A stretch of 10,444 bases of DNA from Monoraphidium neglectum (Eukaryota; Chlorophyta; Chlorophyceae; Sphaeropleales; Selenastraceae): the NCBI RefSeq assembly GCF_000611645.1, contig NW_014011769.1, positions 1 to 10,444 on the forward strand, read 5' to 3'. Shown piece after piece: positions 1 to 8,700 of this stretch; position 1 is the first letter of the stretch, and each line of letters opens with the position of its first letter. Both the position numbers and the translations under genes were made by a program. The notes beneath the pieces were generated by a model. The model was not told where the DNA came from, did not search any database, and was given only the letters and a program-made list of their open reading frames with translations.

Positions 1-289
1 GGTGAGGGGTGGGGGATGGGGGGGGGTCGCTTGGGAAGCTGGGTGTTGGGGATGCTGGGTGTTTCAGTGCAAAGGCAGCGGCACGGCGCCCCACTACACT
101 TCGTGCCTGCACTGTGCAGCAGGGCGCGCTCACGCTCCCGCGAGCATCCGCCGTCCGGCCGCCCAAAGGGCAACACTGCGGCCAAGGTGAGGGCTGAATT
201 GACCCAACAGCATCAACTTTGCAGAAGAACTGCCACCCCCATGATCATTCGCGGTGCCAAGCGGGGTCGTCGTTTCGCCGCTGCCTCAC
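1..289 (-). other. Part of intron 8 of the debranching-enzyme gene
   Basis: This stretch lies downstream (in transcript sense) of the GTGAGG donor that closes exon 8. The next conserved block expected in pullulanases, around a Gly-Pro-Leu-Gly motif at the start of the CBM48 domain, is not found here in any minus frame. I therefore read the whole stretch as intron sequence running off the left edge. A weak possible exon at 134-175 was considered and set aside. The first 60 bases are G-rich on the plus strand. Confidence 0.5.
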
Positions 290-2063
290 CTGTGGCAAAG
301 AGGTCGTCGATAGCGCCGGCCAGCTGCACGCTGCACGCGTCCAGCGCCGCGCCGTCGGGCGCGGCGACCGACACCGCCACCTGGCCTTGAAGCAGCGCGG
401 ATACCTGCGGCGGGTTTTATTTTGAAGCATTTGCTCTTGTTACTTGTGTGTTCAAATAGTGTTGTTAATCATGGAGCAAATGTTACTGAATGCCAGGCGA
501 TGGAGACAGAGATGGGGGGGGAACCAAAAGCGCCGCATCCCCGCAGTTGAGCTTCACTCGCAAGCTCACACAGGTGCATACGTCTGCACGCGCACACGCA
601 CACACGCACGCATGCACGCACGCGCACGCGCGCACACACACACACGCACACACACACGCACACACACTCAAAGCTGCGCCCCCGGCCCAACCTGCATGCA
701 CCTGCTCAAGGTGCTCCTCGGGGATTTCCAGGTGGGTGCAGCCGTGGAGGTGGGGGAACCGCGCCGCCACGGCCGCGGGTATGTTGCTGCCCGCCACGCG
801 CAGCGGCAGGGTGGTCTCCGCGCCCTCCACGCCACCGGCTGGGGGATGGGGTGCGTGCGCGGGCGAGTGTGTGATGGGGTGCGAGTGTGTGTGCGGCGGG
901 GGTGGACCATGTATGTGTGTGCGTGTGGGGGTTGTGTGTGTGTGCGCGCGCGTGCGTGCGTGCATGTGTGTGCGTGCGCGAGCGAGCGTGTATGCGTGTG
1001 TGCTTTTGGTTAGGGGGTGCAATGGAAAAGAAAGCCGGTGCGGCAGAGGCAGTACACCAGCTGGATTTGCAAGCCTGGCATAATCAGCATTCACAAAGCA
1101 CCAGATGTCGCAGGCAGGCATCTGGCTCGGCTCTTGCTCAGGCATCCCGAGCAGGTGCGTGGGCAGGCGGGCCGCGGCGCCCACCTGTGACACGCAGGGA
1201 GGCATCCGGGCTGAAGTGCAGGTGGAACTGGCGCTCGGGCCCGCCCGCGCCCTCTGTCGGCGGCACGCGCCAGGCTATTGTAGCGCGGTCCACCCTGGGG
1301 GAGTGGGAATGCAGCCGGTGCGGCGTTAGGAGCAGGGGATGTGAGGGGCAATTCGCATGAGGGGGCTCAGCAAACGGGGTTGCTACAACAAAGGAGATCG
1401 CTCTGAGGCTAACGGCAGGTGGTGACGGTGTCTAAAACTAGCGGCGGCGGAAGTCGTAACACCACAGGAGCTGGGGGGGGGGGCGCCACAGCATTGAGGG
1501 ATGAGAGGGACGATCCGATATTTTGAACCAAACGGTCCCAACTCTTTCAGTGCAATGGGAGGTTTGAGACCCACTCGGGCGCTTCGGCAACATAAAGACT
1601 GCGGTCTGCGCCCTGCGCCCCGGGGCGGCTGCGCGCACGCTGATGCTACAAAGTCACATCCCATGAGCCTGGATGGCTCCAGGAGCGGGCGACCGCGGGA
1701 TCTTGTAACAATCCAAATCCTCATCCACGCACCAGTGCGCGTAGCTCTTCGCCAGGTCACCCGCCGGCAGCAGCGCCATGTCTGGCGGCGCCGCGGCGGC
1801 CGACTGCTCGTTCCCCACCAGCCAGATTTCTGTTGGGCCGTCGAGGGCCACGCGCTGCGCCCCTGCAGTTAAGTCATCGTTGCACATGGTGGGAGGAAGG
1901 GGTGGGGTGGGGTGGCGGAAGCGGGGCTGGGGGTGGGGCGGGGGGCGGGGGAAAGGGGCGCTGGCAGTGACGCAGCGGTGGCGGTGCGGGCAGCATTCGT
2001 CTTGCGAGAAGCTTGGCAGGTGGCGCTGGGGACAAGTTTGTTTAGGGGGACGTGGCCTGTGGA

Positions 2064-2136
<73 letters not shown>

Positions 2137-3074
2137 TCGACAAGGATGACAACGCCGCCGCGGGCGCGCCCGCACCTGCGGCGCGCTCATCCCCTCTGTG
2201 GACCAGCACGCCCGCCCATGATGCCCCCGGTTTCAGTGGCACTGCGGGGACGGGGACGCAGGAGGGCGCCGCGCCGTTGCGCATGACGGTGTGACTTGCA
2301 GGGGACAGCGGTCAAGGGGGCCTTCAATACTGGTCACCCCGCCGCCTGCAGAGTGCCCGTCGCAGGTTTAGGACCGGGCGGAAAGAGCATGCAATGCAGC
2401 CGGCCCTCACCGTCCCAATATGGCGACCCTTCAGGCGACAGCCTGCGGCGGGGGCGCGAACGGGTGCAAGGATGGGTGTGAGAGTGGGTGTGGGTGGCGA
2501 CCGCAGGGGCATGCAATGCCACGCGGATGCATCGAGGGACAAGGCCCAAACCGCAACCCGCAGTGGCGCGCCGTCAAACAGCTGCCGCGGCCTCAGACGG
2601 GGATTGGCGGTGGCGCTGCCGCACCCTGTCGGCTGGAGGGGCGACTGCCAGTCGGTGTGCTCGGCGTCGCCCCAGGTGTGAAGGCCGAAGCCCTGTGTTT
2701 GGCAAGGGGCCCAATCAACATGACAAAGGGCAATCAGAGGGCCGCAGGCGGCCGCGGTAAGCACGGGGGTACACCGTTCCAGCGCCACGGAGCTCGAGGA
2801 AGCAGCTGCTCGGCCGCCCCGCATGCTGCGCATCGCAATTGCACTTTCCAAAGCACAGCGTGACAATGGCCAAGGCACGGAAGAGGTCGGTACTGCCACA
2901 GCAAACCTTGTAGGTACGATCCTTGCGCACGTAATTAACCCTAAGGCGGGCGGCGCCTGGATCGGAGGCGTCTCCGCCCGTCTTGGCGACGCTCCTGATC
3001 TTGGCACAACACCTCCGGTTCACGCTCAGCGACGCAGATCTATTGAGTTTGATGCGATTCGCATGCACCAGCAT
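290..3074 (-). CDS. PUL1: Pullulanase/limit dextrinase-type starch debranching enzyme, 5' part (8 exons)
   Basis: Enzymes of this family cut alpha-1,6 branches of starch in the plastid. Exons, in transcript order: 3074-2907, 2692-2625, 2442-2411, 2241-2176, 1862-1733, 1294-1185, 838-702, 404-290. They total 826 bases (275 residues plus one base), and every junction keeps frame with GT-AG borders (intron phases 0,2,1,1,2,1,0,1). The ATG at 3074 has an in-frame TAG nine bases upstream. Residues 1-34 lack acids and are rich in Arg/Ser/Lys, like a chloroplast transit peptide. Residues 43-135 resemble CBM41, with LRVNYVRKDRTYK, GFGLHTWGDAEHTDW, YWDVPLKPGA, LVHRGDE and EIWLVGNEQ. Residues 147-275 match the pullulanase N2 domain, with SYAHWVDRATIAWRV, ARFPHLHG, LLQGQVAVSV and LAGAIDDLF. 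CBM48 and the GH13 barrel with its catalytic residues are off the left edge, so activity cannot be judged. The family assignment is strong; exon 3 (32 bases) is the least certain exon. Confidence 0.9.
587..667. repeat. CA/CG alternating tract in intron 7 of PUL1
   Basis: This is a purine-pyrimidine alternating run, CA-rich on the plus strand with CG interruptions, so it reads TG/CG in the transcript. It lies wholly in the intron between exons 7 (838-702) and 8 (404-290). Such runs are prone to length change and can adopt Z-DNA. Part of it (611-645) is the left arm of an inverted repeat with 932-966. Confidence 0.9.
911..1002. repeat. GT/GC alternating tract in intron 6 of PUL1
   Basis: This run is GT-rich on the plus strand and therefore CA-rich in the transcript, the opposite orientation to the tract in the next intron. 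It lies in the intron between exon 6 (1294-1185) and exon 7 (838-702). Shorter GT-rich patches continue down to about 851. Bases 932-966 form the right arm of an inverted repeat with 611-645. Confidence 0.9.
2065..2133. repeat. (CTG)23 triplet repeat in intron 4 of PUL1
   Basis: There are 23 uninterrupted CTG units on the plus strand, which is (CAG)23 in the transcript. The repeat lies in the intron between exon 4 (ends 2176, donor GTGCGG) and exon 5 (starts 1862, acceptor after CTGCAG). Minus-strand reading frames run open through it as poly-Ala or poly-Gln. The splice phases, and the continuity of the CBM41-like domain across the intron, argue that it is not translated in the normal mRNA. 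Confidence 0.9.
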
Positions 3075-3290
3075 GGTCGCCTAGCGACCGTCAGATCGGC
3101 GATCCTCGGTCTCTGGCAGTGGCTCGATCCTGCGGGAGCCAAATGACGCGACGCTATCGATTCCAATTTGTGCGTTGCTGAAGCATGACTTTCATTCGTA
3201 TTGCATGACTTGTGTGCATTGTCAGCATTCGTCACACCCAACGCAGTGTCGCAGTGCCCCAAGCTCTGACAGGTACTCATGGCGGCAAAA
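3075..3290 (-). other. Short upstream region of PUL1 (5' leader and presumed core promoter)
   Basis: About 215 bases separate the PUL1 start codon from the likely poly(A) site of the upstream gene, so the leader and core promoter should lie here unless the transcription units overlap. I see no TATA box on the minus strand. A small upstream reading frame (ATG in TCATGCTTCAG, about 10 codons, ending in TAG) would precede the main start if transcription begins far enough upstream. No defined operator can be supported. Confidence 0.35.
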
Positions 3291-3306
3291 CGGTTCATGT
3301 GCTGCT

Positions 3307-3311
3307 TTACA
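3307..3311 (-). promoter_or_regulatory. TGTAA polyadenylation signal, PRPS1
   Basis: The minus strand reads TGTAA here. This pentamer is the usual poly(A) signal of green algae, typically 10-20 bases before the cleavage site. It is the only TGTAA I found between the PRPS1 stop codon at 4133 and the next gene. It implies a 3' UTR of about 840 bases with cleavage near 3290. Confidence 0.5.
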
Positions 3312-3902
3312 CGTCGATCAAAAGTGCTGCTGCATCAAAATCTCTCGGTGTATCAACCGCCACCCTCTGCATGCGCCGGGGGAAGGTCGGCAACCGTCCG
3401 GCCCGGGCGGAATAGCAGTGGCCGGGCGCGCCCCCAACGGCCCCCGGCACGCACGCCTGCGAGAGAGGCAAGCTGGGAACCGGCCCCGCCAAGGGCGGAT
3501 GGGTGGCGGCGAAACCACACACTCTCATTAATAAAATGAAGTTCGTATCGGGCAGTTGCAAGGCCGCCCGTGTGGGGACATGCGGCGGCCAAAAACGCCA
3601 GCCGCAGCATTTAGGAGCTGCCCCCGTCCCCCCGCCGGCTCGCGCGCAGGCAGGGGGCTCGGTCCGCGGCCCCTCGGGCGGCCGCGCGCCCAAAGCTGTG
3701 GCAGCACAAAACCGGCGTGCTCCAGGCAGCGCCCGCGCCCCCCAATGACGGGACGGGGCGCCGCCTGGGCGTAGATCGCTGCTGTCAGATGTGCAGACAT
3801 CTTCGTCCTTTGCAAAAGCCCATCGCCCGTAATCTAACCCCACAGAGCAGCCCCGGGCCGGCCGGCGGCCGCAGCCTGCCGCCGCCAGGAGAGCCGACGC
3901 AC

Positions 3903-3979
<77 letters not shown>

Positions 3980-4132
3980 GACGCTGCTGCAACCCTGCGG
4001 CTGCTGCACAGCGCGCGCGCACACGAGCGCAGGCGCCGCGCGGCCGACGCCCCGCGGAGCAATGGGCTCCCCTCGGGGCCCCGCCGCGCTCGCCCGCGCC
4101 CGCGCGCGCCCCTTGCGCTGCGACGGCCCCGC
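3312..4132 (-). other. 3' untranslated region of PRPS1
   Basis: This stretch runs from the PRPS1 stop codon to the TGTAA signal. It is very GC-rich, contains a (CTG)24 repeat and gives no recognisable protein on either strand. Reading frames that cross it are dominated by low-complexity Ala, Ser, Leu or Gln runs from the repeat. I see no gene in it. Confidence 0.5.
3906..3977. repeat. (CTG)24 triplet repeat in the PRPS1 3' UTR
   Basis: There are 24 uninterrupted CTG units on the plus strand, (CAG)24 in the transcript, beginning about 155 bases after the PRPS1 stop codon. The assignment to the 3' UTR depends on the TGTAA at 3307-3311 being the one used. The repeat is nearly the same length as the one in PUL1 intron 4. 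Confidence 0.9.
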
Positions 4133-5624
4133 TCACTGCGCCACGCCCTCCGCCGGCGGCGGGTAGGCCGGGTCGACCGCGGGGTACCCGTCCGCGCCCA
4201 GCGGCGCGAGTGCGGCGCTGTCGGCCGCCGCGACGCGCTGCTTGAACATCTCGGCCATCCTGTCGGCGTTCTCAAACACCTTCTGGGGGTCGCGCAGCAT
4301 GTCCCCGGGCTCGGGCTCCAGCTTCTTAGTGCTGAGGGTGACGCGGCCGCGGTCGCTGTCCTGGGACAAGATCATGACCTTGAGCTTGTCGCCCTCGGCC
4401 AGGACCTGGGGGGGGGAGAGTGATGCGATACATTATGGGTTGCGGGATGTGGTCGATGTGGACGGCGGGCGAGGCTAATGGCGCCTGGGTGAGGGGAAAG
4501 GCGTAAGGTGCAGAGGGGGTGGGGCCGGCAAGGGAGCCACCAGGCACGAGCAGAGGCCCGGAGTGTGTGTGCACGCGCGGAGTGAGTGACTGCTCGCACG
4601 CGCATGCCGACAGGCGCCCCCAGCCGGCTTGGCGTGTGACCGAGTGTGCTCAAGAGCTCATGCACACGCACAAGCGGGCAAACGGGGTCGCGCAGGCGCA
4701 CACACACACTCTCTCTCACACACATATACACACATACACACACACGTGGATGCGCGCCGAGCGAGCGCACCTGGTCGACGGTGGTGAGCCGCTCGTGGGT
4801 GATCTGGCTGATGTGCAGCAGGCCGATGGCGCCGCCGATGTCCACAAACGCGCCGTAGGGCCGCACGCTCTGCACCACGCCCACCACCACGTCGCCGACC
4901 TGTTCGCGGGGCGGCGGGAAGAGGGAAGAGGCAGCAGAGTGGGTGGGGTTGCGGGGTGGGCGGGCGCCGTGGGAGGGCCGGCAGGACGAGGCGCGGCCCC
5001 TTGGGCTGGGAGGGCGGGTGCTGCCACGGCGGCGCGGGCCGTGCGCTCGGCTGTGCGAGTTGCTCTGGGGGGGAGGGGTCGCGAGCTCGAGGCCACGCAC
5101 AGGCCAACCCGGGGGAATGCTCAACGCGGCAGCCTGGCTGAGGTATACAACAGGGGCAGTAGAAGCCAAGCACTGCCGCCGAGAGCGCACGCTGTGGTAA
5201 AGAAGGGCGCTTCACGTTCAAAGGTGTCAATCAGGGCTGCCCCCGCAGCCCCTCTCCCTCACCCTACACCGCGCGCACGTCCCCACACACGCTTGTGCCC
5301 ACAACACTGTGTGCTTGCTGGTCGCCCCCTCAGGCCACCGGGCCGTACTCAACCCCCGAGTTGATGATAAAATCACACACCACCCTGCGAAACCCAACCA
5401 CGCCACTGGCATGCACAGCAGCGGGCCCTGCCTCCCAACCCTGTCCGGGCCCACCTTGTAACCCTGCATGTCCGCGCTGCTGCTGGCGCGGCGGTGGGAG
5501 AGCACCAGCCGCTCGTTCTCCTCGTCCACGTCCAGGAACTTGGCGGGGATGTCGTAGCCCACAAAAGACTCCAGGTTGTCCGCGTTCATGTTCTGAGGGG
5601 TGTAAGCGTGCGTGTGCATGTGTG

Positions 5625-5710
<86 letters not shown>

Positions 5711-7082
5711 GCAACACGTGAACCTAGAACGATTGCATTGCACAACAGCGACCCCTTGCCTGCGAAAACCGCCAGCATCCCCCCCCCTCGGGGCGGCGCC
5801 GCGGCAGCGTGCGCGCGCGGCGTCGACCGCCCAACGCCCCAAGCCCCGCAGGCCACCCTGCACGCCCCCTGCCGCCGCGCACCTGGCCCAGCTGGCTGAC
5901 GGGGATGAAGCCCTCCAGGTGGGCGTACTGCACCATCAGGCCGCCGCGGTTGGCGCCCACCACGGTCACAATGACGGGCACGTCCTCCTCCATGATCTGG
6001 CGGATGCGCTGCCAGAACACAGTGGACTGCAGGGGCCAGGAGGGCGGGCAGGGAGTCCGGATGAAAGGGGGGCCTTCAGGGGGGCCGTGGGCCAGGAAGG
6101 GGGGCGGCTGGCGAGTGCAGCGGCCGGAGCTGCATTGCCCCGCAAGGCGGTGCATGTGGGGCAGCCGACAACAGTGGAGGTCATTGCAGCTGGCGCCGGC
6201 CGCGCCAGTTGTGCGCATGCGGGGAGGCGCTGGGCGACCGCCCTGGGGCTGCTGCACAACCAGCGGCGTGCCACCAACCAACTGGCCCCACGGAGTCATG
6301 CTCCCATCCGCCGCACCTCAATGGCTGCCAGCGACAGGATGATCTCCCCGAACTCGTCCTCATCCTCCGCAACCACAAACTCGCGCTTCATGCCAGGCCG
6401 CAGCACCTCCAGGGGCTGCAAGGGACGCGTGCAATTCACGAGCAGCGGCGACAAATTGGTTGCGGCACGGTCAGCATCCAGTCAAATGCAGCGCATGCGC
6501 TGGCCCGCGCACCGCAGAGCCCCCATACCGGGCCGTTGACGTTCGATCAAAGACACGCACCGTTTTGAGCTTGCCAAGGGCGCATTCGACCAGAGGAACG
6601 AAGCCCGCCGACTTGGCACCGATCTCGACATACGCGCCGTCGTCGTCCACCTCGTAGACCGTGCCGTAGACCTTGTCACCGACCTTGAAGCTGGACTCGC
6701 TCTCCTCCAGCATAGTCTCCACCTCGTCATAAAGGTCGGCGTGCTCCTCGTCCCCCACCTCCTCGAGGTCCTCCATCTCATCAAGGTCTGCCTCCTGCTG
6801 GTCGCTATCAAGGAACAGCATCCATTTGAGCAGGCTTTCCTGCGCCTGGTCGAGCTCTGCAATTTCCAGCTGCTGCTGCTCCACAGGCTCGGCGAGCGAT
6901 GCATGTGGCTGCTCGGCATCGCTGTAGGTTGTCGGCTGGTCAATCGCCGCAACCTTGAGCCGGCGAAGGTCGCCACTGCTGCTGCTCAGTGGCCGGTGCT
7001 GCTGTGGTGTGCGTAGGGTGCTCTGCTGCCTGCTGCGCGCGCCCAGGGGCATGGCCCCCGCGTGCCTGAGAGCGAACGCCAT
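4133..7082 (-). CDS. PRPS1: Chloroplast 30S ribosomal protein S1 (complete, 6 exons)
   Basis: The product should bind mRNA on the plastid small ribosomal subunit and help initiate translation. Exons: 7082-6561, 6415-6317, 6026-5883, 5592-5455, 4899-4771, 4405-4133. All five introns are phase 0 with GTG donors, giving 434 residues plus TGA, near the usual size for plastid S1. Residues 1-46 lack acids before Asp38 and contain SSSS and a VAA end, like a transit peptide. An acidic linker covers about 86-131. S1 domain 1 spans about 132-207 ([27 protein letters not shown]); domain 2 about 212-291 ([24 protein letters not shown]); domain 3 about 300-372 ([36 protein letters not shown]). A helical, Pro-ending tail follows. 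The start is the first ATG downstream of a TATA box and sits in a strong context (CCAACCATGGCG). Cyanobacterial-type S1 is the only good family match. Confidence 0.95.
4699..4745. repeat. CA/CT dinucleotide tract in PRPS1 intron 5
   Basis: This mixed CA and CT run on the plus strand, with a short TATA interruption, lies in the intron between exons 5 and 6. It starts about 25 bases inside the donor (in transcript sense) and reads TG/AG there. It is complementary in type to the tract in intron 3. Confidence 0.85.
5627..5706. repeat. Compound (TG)19(AG)21 microsatellite in PRPS1 intron 3
   Basis: Nineteen TG units (5627-5664) run directly into 21 AG units (5665-5706) on the plus strand. In the transcript this reads (CT)21(CA)19. 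It ends about 34 bases before the acceptor of exon 4 (5592), so it lies in and just upstream of the polypyrimidine/branch-site region of that intron. Confidence 0.9.
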
Positions 7083-7223
7083 GGTTGGCGATACGACAAA
7101 GGCAATGGCAATTTCAATGTGCGCACCTGCGCGCTCTTGAAACAAACGTCTGTGGCGCTCGAAGGTGGCGGGGCAATGGCCCTGTTTACCCTCGTTTCCG
7201 GCCAATGGCTGCTTGGGACAATG

Positions 7224-7229
7224 TTTATA
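7224..7229 (-). promoter_or_regulatory. TATA box of PRPS1
   Basis: The minus strand reads GCATATAAACATTG, with TATAAA at 7229-7224, 142 bases upstream of the PRPS1 ATG. Initiation about 30 bases downstream would give a leader of roughly 110 bases. The minus strand has no ATG between this box and 7082, which fits the chosen start. An inverted CCAAT (GCCATTGGC) lies just downstream of the box, an unusual place for a CCAAT element. Confidence 0.45.
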
Positions 7230-7890
7230 TGCAAGAACGCAGTGATACCAGGCCCCCAGGTCGGGTGGCACGCCCCGCCACGATCGCAAATCGGCGCGCT
7301 ATCAGGTCAATGCGTGGCCGAAAGTGCCCCGTCAGGCCCGACAGTAGCGCTGTTCACTACGAGCGTGCACAAATTGAAATGTGCCTGGATCATTATTTGT
7401 GTGCAATGTATGCTTCACGCGACCCCAGTGCTCTTTGCTGCATGCGGTGCCGTGACAACATCAACAGCAGTCTTGGTCAACGTTATTTGTTGTGGTCAAT
7501 CGCATGGGCAGCTGGACGCCTGCCTTTGCGCGCGCTGAAAATTACCACCCCCGGCCTTGCTCCCGGAGATGCCCAAAATCTCCACAGGGGGCACAATGCC
7601 GGCGCGCTCAGCACGGAGCTACATGCTGCTTGCGTTTGCGACTGCAGCGCGATCTGGCGCGATCTTGGCGACGCTGACAACCGCGCTCTGGGCGGTTGCA
7701 GATGCCAACCCATGGCATGCCCAAGGTTCTTGAGGGCATCGTGCTCATGGTGCACTAAGCCAAGGCCCCTTTGACTTGAGAATGCTGGCGGCAGCACATA
7801 ATTGCTGGCTTGGCGGGCTGGCTGCAGAGTCGGAGGCACCCGGCCAACCCCCACGAGGTTGTGAGGATCCCTCGTGGCATGCAGGAGAGA
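7230..7890. other. Intergenic region upstream of PRPS1
   Basis: This stretch of about 660 bases lies between the PRPS1 TATA box and the inferred poly(A) site of the next gene. Open frames cross it on both strands, but none has recognisable domains, splice-consistent exons or strong third-position GC bias like the neighbouring exons. It probably holds upstream promoter elements of PRPS1. I can define none of them. Confidence 0.4.
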
Positions 7891-7911
7891 CGAGCGAGCC
7901 CTTCATACATG

Positions 7912-7916
7912 TTACA
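7912..7916 (-). promoter_or_regulatory. TGTAA polyadenylation signal of the AT-hook/Gln-rich gene
   Basis: The minus strand reads TTTTGTAACATG, with TGTAA at 7916-7912. This is the green-algal poly(A) signal, about 490 bases after the stop codon at 8406. I found no other TGTAA on this strand in between. Cleavage would fall near 7895. Confidence 0.5.
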
Positions 7917-8405
7917 AAACACGGAATGGTCTAGAACAAGAGTGGGTGCCGGCCACGGGATGTATGTGGGCCACGGAATGTCAGCGTTCGGTCACAAAAA
8001 CAGCAAAGCGCACACGCCAGAGGTCATGCACCAACATAGTTTTTGACCCGACTGCAAAACCCTTGATGAACACGATGCTGAGACGAGAAAAGGGCGAAAA
8101 TTGCAAGGTCTCTAGCACTAGAACAAAGGGTGCAGCATTGCAGCAGCATCACCGCAAGGCGAAGCTTGCGTCGCGCACAAAGGGGCCCCGGCGGGTGAAG
8201 GTTGGCCCAGTCAGGCGCTGGCTGCTCGCATGACAGGGAGTCCACCGCTGGCCCCTGTGCCAACACAGGGTCGATGTCGGGTCTACGAAATCGAGCCACT
8301 GGTGTCAACTTGTCGACTTTTCTGAAATTGGGCATGCCACTACATCTGTTGCTCCTGACATTTTCGTCGCTGCTGCGGCCGCTCCTACTCAAAGTTGGGT
8401 TAGCA
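7917..8405 (-). other. 3' untranslated region of the AT-hook/Gln-rich gene
   Basis: This stretch lies between the TGA at 8406-8408 and the TGTAA signal. It is less GC-rich than the coding exons, lacks long repeats and has no reading frame with recognisable features on either strand. The boundary rests on the choice of poly(A) signal. Confidence 0.45.
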
Positions 8406-8666
8406 TCAGTCATCCACTGCCATGGGCGCCACACCATTAGTGGCGCCGCCCTGGCACGGTAGCTCGGGCGCCCCTGGCAGCGGCGGGCCCCCTGACGCCG
8501 TGCAGCCGCTGCGGTCGTCAGGCACCCCACCCAGGGCGGCGGCGAGGTCCGCCCTCGGGGCCTCCAGCACACCCGGCAAGCAGCGCATTGCGTCGTCTTC
8601 TCCTGGGAATGCTGCTTCCTGCTGCCCCAGCATCAGCTGATTGGAAGGCCCTGCTTCCCCTCGTTC

Positions 8667-8700
<34 letters not shown>

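Noticed and set aside
134..175. Possible ninth PUL1 exon (VLPFGRPDGG) after a CCGCAG acceptor
   Set aside because: The phase is right and a GTGAGC donor follows, but the residues do not resemble the conserved block expected after DDLFA.
444..1360. Overlapping plus-strand frames rich in Cys, Val, Arg and His
   Set aside because: They are translations of the CA/GT tracts and antisense of PUL1 exons 6 and 7.
1693..1732. Continuation of PUL1 exon 5 into CVDEDLDCYK
   Set aside because: It looks protein-like, but the GTGCGT donor just before it joins exon 6 to give SYAHWVDRATIAW, the expected pullulanase sequence, in exact phase.
1654..2190. Minus-strand poly-Gln protein reading through the (CTG)23 repeat
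   Set aside because: Only its middle (1733-1862) is an exon of PUL1. The poly-Gln frame differs from the upstream exon's frame, and splice sites in matching phase remove the repeat.
2241..2294. Alternative longer exon 4 starting after an AAG acceptor at 2294
   Set aside because: It is in phase with exon 2, but it adds about 18 residues with no similarity to the family. The 32-base micro-exon plus the GCAG acceptor restores the conserved sequence instead. It could still be a minor isoform.
3307..4275. Minus-strand open frame of 322 codons with a poly-Ala run
   Set aside because: It overlaps the PRPS1 terminal exon in the wrong frame and consists mostly of repeat-derived and Arg/Ala-rich sequence.
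7083..7289. Upstream in-frame ATG extending PRPS1 by 69 residues
   Set aside because: The extension begins upstream of the TATA box and does not look like a transit peptide, whereas the ATG at 7082 has a strong context and a typical transit sequence.
7085..7774. Plus-strand open frame of 229 codons, divergent from PRPS1
   Set aside because: It has no recognisable domain and lacks the GC-rich third positions of the true exons. It also covers the PRPS1 TATA box and leader. A real divergent gene cannot be fully excluded without transcript data.
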